64,000 nt of DNA from Limnanthes douglasii subsp. nivea (taxonomy: Eukaryota > Streptophyta > Magnoliopsida > Brassicales > Limnanthaceae): assembly GCA_036936605.1 (NCBI GenBank), contig JAUPFV010000005.1, positions 157,667,195-157,731,194 of the forward strand, written 5' to 3'. Shown here in pieces: positions 44,769 to 52,772 of the stretch. Within the stretch, counting starts at the first letter, position 1, and every line of letters starts with the position of its first letter. The notes beneath the pieces were generated by a model. That model worked only from the letters and a program-made list of their open reading frames with translations, was not told the DNA's origin and did no database searches. A program made the translations under genes and the position numbers.

Positions 44769-44788
44769 CAATTAAGGGGGAGCTCCCC
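44766..44788 (+). promoter_or_regulatory. Readthrough stop UAG CAA UUA with +9 hairpin (element B)
   Basis: A single in-frame TAG (44766-44768) separates gag-protease from pol and is followed by CAA TTA. UAG CAA UUA is the tobamovirus-type leaky stop (UAG-CARYYA), also reported for the envelope-like gene of the soybean element SIRE1. From base +9, GGGGAGCTCCCC (44777-44788) can fold into a short GC stem. Occasional suppression would give a Gag-Pol protein of about 2,000 residues at a low ratio to Gag. Element A keeps both parts in changed sequence. A spliced bypass, as in Ogre, cannot be excluded. Confidence 0.75.
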
Positions 44789-47700
44789 AGGGTCGCAGCC
44801 GGTGGACGACCCCCGGGAGGCCCCAAGCCTTTTGACAACCGACGAAGAATGCGAGCTGCACCATTTTGCAGCTGGAAAAAGTTTGCGGGTTGGGACGAAT
44901 CTTTTACCAATCTTAAGGGAACGGATGCTGGCCTTACTCAGGGAGAACCTTGATTTGTTCGCGTGGTGTGCCGGGGATGTAACGGGAGTACCCGAATCAT
45001 TTGCAATTCATAAGTTGACCATAAATAGGAATGTTAGACCGATAATACAGAAGCGACGAGCTTTCTCTCCCGAAAAAACAGAGGTAATTTTACGAGAAGT
45101 CGAAAGAATGACCGGCGTGGGACATATCACAGAAGCGCGGTACCCGTTGTGGATATCTAACCCCGTCCTGGTCAAAAAGAAAAGCGGGAAATGGAGGATG
45201 TGCGTGGATTTTACCGATCTCAATCGGGCATGCCCGAAGGACCCTTTCCCGGTGCCACGGATCGATCAGCTGGTAGACTCGACATCGGGTAACAAACTCC
45301 TGTCCTTTATGGACGCTTACGCCGGTTACAATCAAATTAAACTACACCCCGCAGATCAGGAGAATACCGCATTTATCACGGGTCGAGGGTTATACTGTTA
45401 CAAAGTGATGCCCTTCGGACTAAAGAACGCGGGAGCAACGTACCAAAGACTGGTTAACCAAACGTTCGAAGGACAGATCGGGAGAAACATGGAGGTCTAC
45501 ATCGATGACATGTTGGTCAAGAGTGGGACCGATGTGGAACACCTTACCGACCTCAGCGAGGCTTTTGACAACCTACGAAGGGTGAACCTTAAGTTAAATC
45601 CGGAGAAGTGTTCTTTCGGTGTTCGGTCAGGGAAATTTTTGGGGTTCCTTGTCAGTGAGAGGGGTATCGAAGCCGACCCTGTTCAACTCCGAACCCTAGC
45701 CGACATGACCCCCCCACGGAGCGTAAAAGAAGTTCAGATACTGACCGGGCGATTAGCCGCGTTGAATCGTTTCATCTCTCGGTCATCTGACAAATGCGCT
45801 CCATTCTTTCAGGTCCTTCGACAGGTAAAAAATTTCGTGTGGACAGATGAGTGTGACAGAGCATTTTTGGGGATCAAAGAATATCTATCGTCCCCGAACC
45901 GACTGACCAAGCCCGCTGCGAACGAAACTTTGTTCCTCTATGTCGCGGTAACGGATTACGCGGTCAGCGCGGCACTGGTCAGCGAATCCGGGCCAGCCCC
46001 GACAGCAATGTACTATATAAGCAAAAGTCTGCTTGACGCTGAGACTCGATACTTAAAGCTTGAAAAAATGGCGCTGGCTCTGGTAACGGCTGCGCGGAAG
46101 ATGCGCCCTTACTTCCAAGCGCACCACATTGTCGTCCGCACATCATTCCCGTTAAAATACGTTTTTCAACGCCCAGATATGTCCGGGAGAATAGCCAAGT
46201 GGTCGGTAGAGCTAGGGGATTTCGATATTACATTCGAGCCCCGAACCGCGATTAAAGGTCAAGCCTTGGCAGATTTTTTGGTCGAATTTCACTCCGAGCG
46301 ACCCGAGCAAGATACACCCGTACAAGAGAATGCGGAGGGCGAATGGACTATCCGCACCGATGGAGGAGCCAACGTTAGTGGTTGTGGAGCGGGAGTTCAG
46401 ATCATTACTCCTTCAGGTTTAAGCATGTTTCAGGCCATCCGCTTTGGTTTTCACACATCAAACAATGAAGCGGAATATGAGGCGGCTCTGGCTGGATTAC
46501 GATTGGCACAAGTCTGCGGGGCGAGGCAAGTGCGCCTTATAAGCGACTCCCAACTGTTGATAAACCAGGCCTCGGGGAATGCGGAGGCACGGAAGGAACA
46601 CCTGGTGCAGTACTTAGCGGCCCTGAGAATTCTGGCCGCCTCTTTTGACAAAACCACGTACGAACATGTTCCCCGAAGTGAGAATATGACGGCTGATTCT
46701 TTGGCAACGATTTCGTGCTCGACCAGTTATCCTTGGGTGATAGAACAAGAGAGTCCGTCCATTTTTAAACGACATGAGCTCGATAACCGACCCGAAATCG
46801 CGTGTCAAATCTCTTCAGTTGCGAATCCTGATTGGCGGCGGAATATAATCGCGTTTCTAGCTGGAGGGCAGCTCCCCGACGATGCGGCCTCGGCTCGCAA
46901 ATTACGTAACAAAGCAAGGGGGTACGTTCTTTTGGGGGATGTGCTGTACAAAAAATCCTTTAGCCGACCTCTGCTTCGATGTCTAGGTTTTAATGAATCC
47001 CAAGTAATTTTGTCTGAGCTACACGACGGGGAGGGCGCGGCTCACTGCGGGTACAAGTCTTTGATTAGAAGAGTGTTTCTCGCCGGGTTCTATTGGCCGA
47101 CCATAACGACAGACGCGAAACTCATGGTGAAAACTTGCGATACGTGTCAACGGTTTGGGAATGCGATCAACGTGCCCGCAACTCATCTGGAATCTATATC
47201 CGAGGGGTTACCCTTTGACCGATGGGGAATCGACCTGGTCGGGCCGTTACCCATGGCTTCGGGGGGAAGACAAACGATCGTCGTCGCGGTCGACTATTTT
47301 TCAAAATGGATCGAGGCTGAGCCTTTATCTGCTACAAAAACTAAAGACATTATCAGATTTATCTGGGCGAACATTTGTTGTAGGTTCGGGGTGCCCCAAC
47401 GGTTAACCATGGACAACGGACCACAATTTGATAGCGCGGAAATGCGAGCATTCTGCGCAGCGCATAATATCCGACAGTGTTTCTCCGCGCCTTTTCACCC
47501 GCAAGCGAACGGCCAGGTCGAAGTCACGAATCGAACCATTCTGGATGGCCTCAGGAAGAATCTTGAAGGGAAAGCTGGCAAGTGGCCTGACTACTTACAG
47601 GAAGTGTTATGGGCTTACCGAACGACACCCCGCACAGCGACCCAGGAATCACCCTTTGCCTTGGTGTATGGTATGGACGCAGTAACCCCCGCGGAATCCA

Positions 47701-48068
47701 TTTTTCCCTCTTTCAGGGTCGGCACTTATCAGCCAGCGATGAATGATAATACCCGACGGCTAGAGCTGGACCTCATTGACGAAAAGCGCCACCGCGCCCA
47801 CTTAAACACTTTACACTACCAGACTTTGATGAGAAGTCGGTATAGCACCAAGGTCCGGCGTCGGGAGTTTAAGGTCGGAGATAAGGTTTTGCGACGGGTT
47901 TTTCTACACACAAAAGACAAGAGCCTCGGAAAACTCGCACCAAACTGGGAGGGACCTTATGAGATAATCGAAAGAATCAGGAGCGGAACGTACCGTCTAC
48001 AGAACCGACACGGACAACTTCTCAGACTACCGTGGAACATTGAGCATCTGAAATTATATCTTGAATAG
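44769..48068 (+). CDS. pol polyprotein of element B (RT, 2x RNase H, integrase)
   Basis: 1,099 codons in the gag-protease frame after the leaky UAG; no own start is needed. RT carries RACPKDPFPVPRIDQL, MPFGLKNAGATYQR and the catalytic YIDD at 45498-45509. The first RNase H follows (LYVAVTDYAVSAALVSE near 45940). A second RNase H lies near 46341-46710 with TDGGAN (Asp codon 46359), NNEAEYEAALAGL (Glu near 46467) and SDSQLL (Asp near 46545), the extra domain typical of Tat elements. Integrase has the HHCC finger (LHDGEGAAHC ... CDTCQRF), the core with GIDLVGPLP, TMDNGPQF and GQVEVTNR (DDE), and a C-terminal GPY-type module (LAPNWEGPYEI). There is no chromodomain. All catalytic residues are present. 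Confidence 0.95.
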   Translation, partial: QLRGSSPGSQPVDDPREAPSLLTTDEECELHHFAAGKSLRVGTNLLPILRERMLALLRENLDLFAWCAGDVTGVPESFAIHKLTINRNVRPIIQKRRAFSPEKTEVILREVERMTGVGHITEARYPLWISNPVLVKKKSGKWRMCVDFTDLNRACPKDPFPVPRIDQLVDSTSGNKLLSFMDAYAGYNQIKLHPADQENTAFITGRGLYCYKVMPFGLKNAGATYQRLVNQTFEGQIGRNMEVYIDDMLVKSGTDVEHLTDLSEAFDNLRRVNLKLNPEKCSFGVRSGKFLGFLVSERGIEADPVQLRTLADMTPPRSVKEVQILTGRLAALNRFISRSSDKCAPFFQVLRQVKNFVWTDECDRAFLGIKEYLSSPNRLTKPAANETLFLYVAVTDYAVSAALVSESGPAPTAMYYISKSLLDAETRYLKLEKMALALVTAARKMRPYFQAHHIVVRTSFPLKYVFQRPDMSGRIAKWSVELGDFDITFEPRTAIKGQALADFLVEFHSERPEQDTPVQENAEGEWTIRTDGGANVSGCGAGVQIITPSGLSMFQAIRFGFHTSNNEAEYEAALAGLRLAQVCGARQVRLISDSQLLINQASGNAEARKEHLVQYLAALRILAASFDKTTYEHVPRSENMTADSLATISCSTSYPWVIEQESPSIFKRHELDNRPEIACQISSVANPDWRRNIIAFLAGGQLPDDAASARKLRNKARGYVLLGDVLYKKSFSRPLLRCLGFNESQVILSELHDGEGAAHCGYKSLIRRVFLAGFYWPTITTDAKLMVKTCDTCQRFGNAINVPATHLESISEGLPFDRWGIDLVGPLPMASGGRQTIVVAVDYFSKWIEAEPLSATKTKDIIRFIWANICCRFGVPQRLTMDNGPQFDSAEMRAFCAAHNIRQCFSAPFHPQANGQVEVTNRTILDGLRKNLEGKAGKWPDYLQEVLWAYRTTPRTATQESPFALVYGMDAVTPAESIFPSFRVGTYQPAMNDNTRRLELDLIDEKRHRAHLNTLHYQTLMRSRYSTKVRRREFKVGDKVLRRVFLHTKDKSLGKLAPNWEGPYEIIERIRSGTYRLQNRHGQLLRLPWNIEHLKLYLE

Positions 48069-48125
48069 TTTGTAATTGTTTGAATTTCATAGTCTTGTGT
48101 TTTTAGTCAGCTTTGTAATGATCGG

Positions 48126-48175
48126 GGGTGCACTCTTTCCTACCTCGGTGGCACGAGGAGGTTTTAACGAGGCAC
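48126..48175 (+). other. Conserved post-pol block (element B)
   Basis: TGCACTCTTTCCTACCT...GAGGAGGTTTTAACGAGGCA corresponds to 41486-41534 in element A. It does not code in frame with pol. Similar 'CTCTTT.CCTACC ... GGTTTTAACGAGGC' strings are, from memory, common in plant LTR elements. Role unknown. Confidence 0.5.
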
Positions 48176-48290
48176 CGGTCAAAACCCGAACCACGTTAGT
48201 GATTATGAAAATTCTTTGCCTTTTAAAAAATCGATTCATTATAACGTTGTGCGGCTGACGAGCTGGGCACCATACTCTAAATTTAAAATC

Positions 48291-48650
48291 GACCTACAGA
48301 ACTTTCAAAAAGTTTTTCGGTTTTACCGATCTACACTTTGGCTTTCCAGACCTTCTGGATTGACCTTCGATAATAAATCGATCTACAGAACTCTCAAAGA
48401 GTTTTTCGGTTTTACCGATCTACATGTTGGCTTTCCAGACCTTCTGGATTGACCTTCGATAATAAATCGATCTACAGAACTCTCAAAGAGTTTTTCGGTT
48501 TTACCGATCTACATTTTGGTCTTCCAGACCCTCTGGATTGACCTTCGATAATAAATCGATCTACAGAACTCTCAAAGAGTTTTTCGGTTTTACCGATCTA
48601 CATTTTGGTCTTCCAGACCCTCTGGGTTGACCTGCGATGATAAATCAATT
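48291..48650 (+). repeat. 89-bp tandem repeat, about four units (element B)
   Basis: GATCTACAGAACTCTC recurs at 48291 (variant GACCTACAGAAC), 48380, 48469 and 48558, exactly 89 bp apart. Each unit contains AGTTTTTCGGTTTTACCGAT and TTCCAGACC. The last unit decays into AT-rich text by about 48700. Short tandem repeats after pol are common in Tat elements. Confidence 0.9.
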
Positions 48651-48659
48651 TACATTTTA

Positions 48660-48899
48660 CCGATCAATTTACTTTTCGAAAAGTTTTCTTTTGGTTTTCC
48701 CGATGTACTTTTTGGCCTTCAAAAACCCACCATCTGAAAATACTTAGGAAAATAAATCATCACCCATACAGGGGGCCCCGTGGCCCCCAAAATAAAATAA
48801 GTACAGTACAGAAACGGGGGGGGGCCGCGGCCCCCAAAGGTCTACAACACATTTTCGAAACAAAAAAAACAAAACAAAAAAAAAAGGGGGAAAACTGAT
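48660..48899 (+). other. Spacer between pol repeats and antisense gene (element B)
   Basis: Contains two G/C-run inverted blocks (CAGGGGGCCCCGTGGCCCCC near 48770 and GGGGGGGGCCGCGGCCCCC near 48818). No gene. As it lies just past the antisense stop, it may hold that gene's 3' end. Confidence 0.5.
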
Positions 48900-50147
48900 T
48901 CACTGATCACCACCTTCTTCATCTCCCTCCTCATTTTCCTCTTCATCATCCGCCCCATCGGACTCCTCCGCTACAATCCCCTCGGGACGATCCTTTTCCG
49001 GCACATCAAGCCATAACGAGCCGAGGTGAAGCTCCGGGTATCGGTTGTGGAGTGACAGGACATATGCGGCCTTGGTGGCTGCAGCATCTTGGTCCGACCA
49101 CAGTCTGCATCGTTCGAGGTAGGCTTTGTTGGAGGATTTCAACTTGTGAACCTCCGACGCCAGGGCTGAGGCGCGGTCTTCTGCGGTTTTTCTCGCCGAC
49201 TCGGCCAACTCCCGCGCCTGCTTTGCTGCTTCCGCGGCAGCCTTAGCTTCGTTGGCTAGCCTCTCAGCCTCAGCAATCTGACCTTTCGCCACGGCCAGAG
49301 CTTCTTCAGCGGCCTTCGCCTGCGTGGAGAGACGAGAAATTTTCGCCTCCGCCGCGGATAACTTCTTGCCAAGCCCCCTAGCCTGACGCTCTTTCATAGA
49401 AATCGGTACCAGCAAGCTGTACAACGACAATGCCAGCCCATCAGTGCTCCGAAGCGGGTAAGGGTGCGGACTACCCATCGTCGTTAACACCGGGAATTTG
49501 GGACCACTCGACGACGAAGCATCAGGGCCAACAGCCTCAGGAGGCTCAGTATCGTCCGGGATAGAAACCACATCGCCCGAAGCCGGGTCCCCACCTTCAA
49601 CACGGTCCAAAAGCGCGGGTCCTGAAGCAATCGCCTCAGCACTGACTACCACCCGATCCTTTGCCACAGCCTTGGCCTTCTTTAGTTTGGACCCCTCCAT
49701 CTCCGCACGATTCTTCCTCTTCGGCGCTGCGACCGGTTTCTGACTCACCTCCGCTGGATCCGCCACTGGTGCGGCCGCCCTGATCGGGTTGCTCTCAGCT
49801 TCGGGTCCGACTTCAGGCCCCTTCCCGTCCTCCTCTGACTTGGGACGCTTGCTGGGCGCCTTATTCCGCTTAGGCAAATACAGTATGTACCCAGGGCGGC
49901 CGGTTCGGATGAACATTTCGTCGAGGTTCGGAGGTTCCCGCAGCTGTTCAATGGTTAGCACCTCGGATGAGCACCGCCAAAGGTTGCTCATGAACAGATT
50001 CTTGTCCATGAAGGTGCGGTGCATGCCCCGACCCCAATTTGTCCGGGCATAGTTTCTCAGCACCTCAAAGGTGTCTTCCGCAGCTGTGGCATGGTCCTTC
50101 TTTACCCCCTGCAGCCAGTCCTTCGACACTACGCAGCGGATCAGAAC

Positions 50148-50193
<46 letters not shown>

Positions 50194-51537
50194 GAATAAA
50201 GGGGGAGTACCGTCATGGACCCAAGTCCGCAGGATCTTCCTCGGATTTTCCTTCGTATATGGGAGCCCGTTCTCCCAACACCCGCTCAAAAAAACGAACC
50301 GATGCTTCCACCCCTTGTCCCCCTCTAAAAAGTCGTTGACAATTTTCCATTTATTGCCAAGAGAGGAATAGAAGAAGGGTGACTTCGGGGATTTCGACAG
50401 ACCCGACATGGCGATATACTCCTCCATCGGCATGGCTCGACCAGAGAGGCGGGAAGCCATGATGCAGGACATCAGGGTGTACCACGCATTAGGCGTCAGC
50501 TGTGAGGGGCAGATTTGAAGAGTGCGGAAGTAGAGCGCAATCTCGGGGTCCAGGGGAAATCGCAGACCCCAGTTGAACAATTCGGTGAACACCACGATTT
50601 CTCTGGGTCTGACGTGAATGGGTGTCTCCCCCGGGGTCGGGAATCGAACGGTGACACAGTCAGGGATTCCCCAGCGAATCAGCATCTCCTCGTGATCGGA
50701 CTCAGGGAAGTAGAGGTACTTCCCCTCGAAGAGAGAAACTACGTCCCTGGTCAAAAGCCAGTCAAAGTATTTGGTCGAAACGGCAGATTTGACCGCCTCG
50801 GGCCAGGGATCATCCTGATTGTTAGCAGCGTGGCAAGCTGCGGCAACACACCCCCCCGCGGGAGCAATATCGACCTCGGGCTCTCCAGCTTCATGGGTCG
50901 GAACTGGGTCAGAGCAGCGGTCAGCAGCAGCGTTAGTGTCAGACGGTCGAACCTGGGAGGAAGAAGCATCGGGAATACTGCGAGCCATGGATTTATGAGC
51001 CTCCTCAACTTGCTTAGGTGTCAGCTGCATTTTGGGCAGACCTAAAAAAGTGACCGCAGTGTTAATACCGGTCCGAAATCCTCTAATCGAGGGCGTAAGC
51101 TGAACCATTTCGGGACTATTACCTCCTTCCGTGTATTGCAGTAACTCGTCTTCCCCCATAGTCAGAAAGGTAGATTTACGAGCACGTCGGGAAATAGGCA
51201 AGTTTGTGGAAGACTGGGTCGGATCTTCCGGGCGAACCGATGGGGAATGGAAAGAACTGTCGCTAGAGGAAAGGACGATGGGCTCTGGAGATTGACCGGC
51301 CTCGGGAGTCGTAGAAATGGAGAGATCGGAAGCAAGGAAAACTTCTGCGGGAACCGGGGTAGCTAGAACGGGATCGTGAGGAGGTGGAGCGGGAACGAAA
51401 GGTTTGGAGTTGGACCCCCAGATCAGGCCAGCGCGTCGGTACTCCTCTGCTCTATCGCCAATACTAGACCACTGTTCGAAGCTCCACTCAGATCCTTTTT
51501 TCTTGGTGGGTTTTTTCTGTGACCGTCCGGGTTTCAT
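48900..51537 (-). CDS. Spliced antisense gene (aORF) of element B, Transposase_28-like
   Basis: Minus-strand gene: exon 1 51537-50211, intron 50210-50129, exon 2 50128-48900. The exons sum to 2,556 nt, exactly 852 codons with stop (851 residues). The N-terminus has RAEEYRRAGLI. A Transposase_28-like core (PF04195) lies at about residues 250-430 (WGLRFPLDPEIALYF, TPNAWYTLMSCIMASRLSG, KGWKHRFVFLSG). Exon 2 begins VSKDWLQGVKKD, continues with a basic Pro/Lys region, a long Ala/Glu/Lys coiled coil (about residues 650-780), a conserved RYPELHLGSLWLD and an acidic tail. Antisense ORFs are known in Tat elements such as Grande; their role is unknown. It is transcribed toward the gag-pol RNA, so it could make overlapping RNA. 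Confidence 0.85.
50129..50210 (-). other. 82-bp phase-1 intron with T41 tract in the aORF of B
   Basis: On the minus strand the donor is GTACTCCCCC after CATGACG and the acceptor is GCTGCGTAG before TGTCGAAGG. A 41-base T tract (A tract at 50152-50192 on the plus strand) lies about 22 bases before the acceptor, as a polypyrimidine tract. Splicing joins two open frames in phase 1. Without it, exon 1 would run through the T tract as poly-Phe and soon stop. Confidence 0.8.
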
Positions 51538-51650
51538 GCAACAAAGGCCAAAACAAGGAAGGGTCGGGCGAGTTCACTCTCTCTCTCTAGAAGTGCTCTG
51601 GCAGCGTTTTCTCTCTCTAAAAAGCTTCTGAGAGACACAGAAGGCTTTGG

Positions 51651-51660
51651 GGTATTTATA
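51651..51660 (-). promoter_or_regulatory. TATA box for the antisense gene of B
   Basis: Minus strand TATAAATACC, about 115 bases before the ATG at 51537. The expected leader contains TTTTTAGAGAGAGAAAA. The homologous gene of element A (copy 2) has TATAAATACC at 55848-55839 and TTTTAGAGAGAA in its leader. Confidence 0.65.
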
Positions 51661-51661
51661 G

Positions 51662-52060
51662 GGAAGCATGGAAGAGCGGGGGATATCGATCGACAGAAAC
51701 ACAGCGGGAAGGCGAAGAGTCTCCTAGGATCCTAGTCTGTCAGAAGGATGGGCTATCAACCCTTGACACGTGTCGATCCGGGTCTGATGAGCCTTGACGT
51801 AAGCACCCATCACAAGTGCCGTGTGGGAGTGGGCCGTCGCTACCAGGTCCGGTAATAAGGCTTGGCCCATTGGGAAAGGCTTAAAGTTAAAAGCCCACAC
51901 AACCAGAAGATGAGACGCGTGAAGAAGTCCGAAGCAGTAACCCCACGCGTCGGAGAGTTGAAACCGACGGGATCGGAATCCCATAATGGGGGCAGGTGAC
52001 CGGCAAAAATACTTCTGAAAAGTCTCCGCTCCTGATAGTTCCCGAAGACTGGGGGGCTAC
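51662..52060 (+). other. Region between antisense promoter and 3' LTR, with PPT (element B)
   Basis: No gene. The polypurine-type primer is ACTGGGGGGCTAC (52048-52060), ending directly at the LTR start. Element A has CTAGGGGGGCTTT in the same place. Confidence 0.7.
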
Positions 52061-52388
52061 TGATGAGGGCGGAATTCGCCGATTCAAGAAATAGGGGCAA
52101 CAATGTAATAGACAATAGTTAATATAATTATTTGGATAGACAAAGTTCTTTAGGGACTAATATGCAAAAACAAAAGTAGCAAAAGGGGCCCATCGACATG
52201 TGATGATGGCCCATAGAACTTAAGCGGGTCCTCCAAATTTTACTATAAAAGGAGGACCCTTTTTGCCTAAAATGGGATGGAATATTTTCTTTACAGAAAG
52301 ACTACTTTATCTCTCTACTACTTTCTCTCTCTAGACTCCTCAGACGCTATATCCGAAATACCCTCCGTGGATAATTATCGACTTATCA
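52061..52388 (+). repeat. 3' LTR of element B
   Basis: 328 bp, identical by eye to 41671-41998, including the TATA box (52243-52252) and its flanking inverted repeat. Confidence 0.98.
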
Positions 52389-52393
52389 ATTCC
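52389..52393. other. 5-bp target-site duplication of element B, right (ATTCC)
   Basis: ATTCC after the ATCA end of the 3' LTR, matching 41666-41670. Element A resumes at 52394. Confidence 0.95.
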
Positions 52394-52772
52394 GAAGTGT
52401 TTATAACACTTTTCGAAGAGTTAACCATGTTTTATAACCATTTTACATTTGATATTTTGAATTGAATATTTAAAAAATTCACTGAGAATTTTGATGAGCT
52501 AATCAAGCTTAACAATGCATTCATATTTTTTCAAATAGGACGCAATTTTTTCGAATAATTATGACACTCGTTAATTTTTATTAAGGTATTTGAGGTGGTA
52601 AGTTTATACTATTAAGATTTTGTAATTATTTTGTATTTAGCATCGAATAAAATGTAAGAGAAGAGTAACATAAAAAGAAGAACTCTTTGTCATTCAGATC
52701 AAGTTGCTACAATATAAAAAGCAATATTATGATTAGACAAAGACAAAAAAAACTGAAAGGGTAGCTAGCCAA

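Larger units (their letters stand above)
41671..52388 (+). mobile_element. Complete young Tat-type Ty3/gypsy retrotransposon B
   Basis: 10,718 bp from TGATGAGG to CTTATCA, flanked by ATTCC on both sides and nested in element A in the same orientation. Its parts are: LTR, PBS, gag-protease, a readthrough-type stop, RT, RNase H, a second RNase H, integrase without chromodomain, an 89-bp tandem repeat, a spliced antisense gene, a purine tract and LTR. The second RNase H and the antisense gene are typical of the Tat lineage. The two LTRs are identical by eye over all 328 bp and all main frames are open, so it inserted recently and may be functional. Its GC content is clearly above that of its surroundings. 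Confidence 0.97.

Noticed and set aside
44700..44800. An Ogre-like intron removing the UAG between protease and pol
   Set aside because: Possible GT and AG pairs exist (for example GT near 44714 and CAG near 44798), but there is no T-rich tract or good donor. The CARYYA context and its conservation in element A explain the stop more simply. Kept as an alternative, not annotated.
50129..50216. Poly-Phe N-terminus of the 438-codon minus-strand frame
   Set aside because: The Phe run and the residues before it are the T41 intron read as protein; splicing gives a sensible join to the upstream exon.
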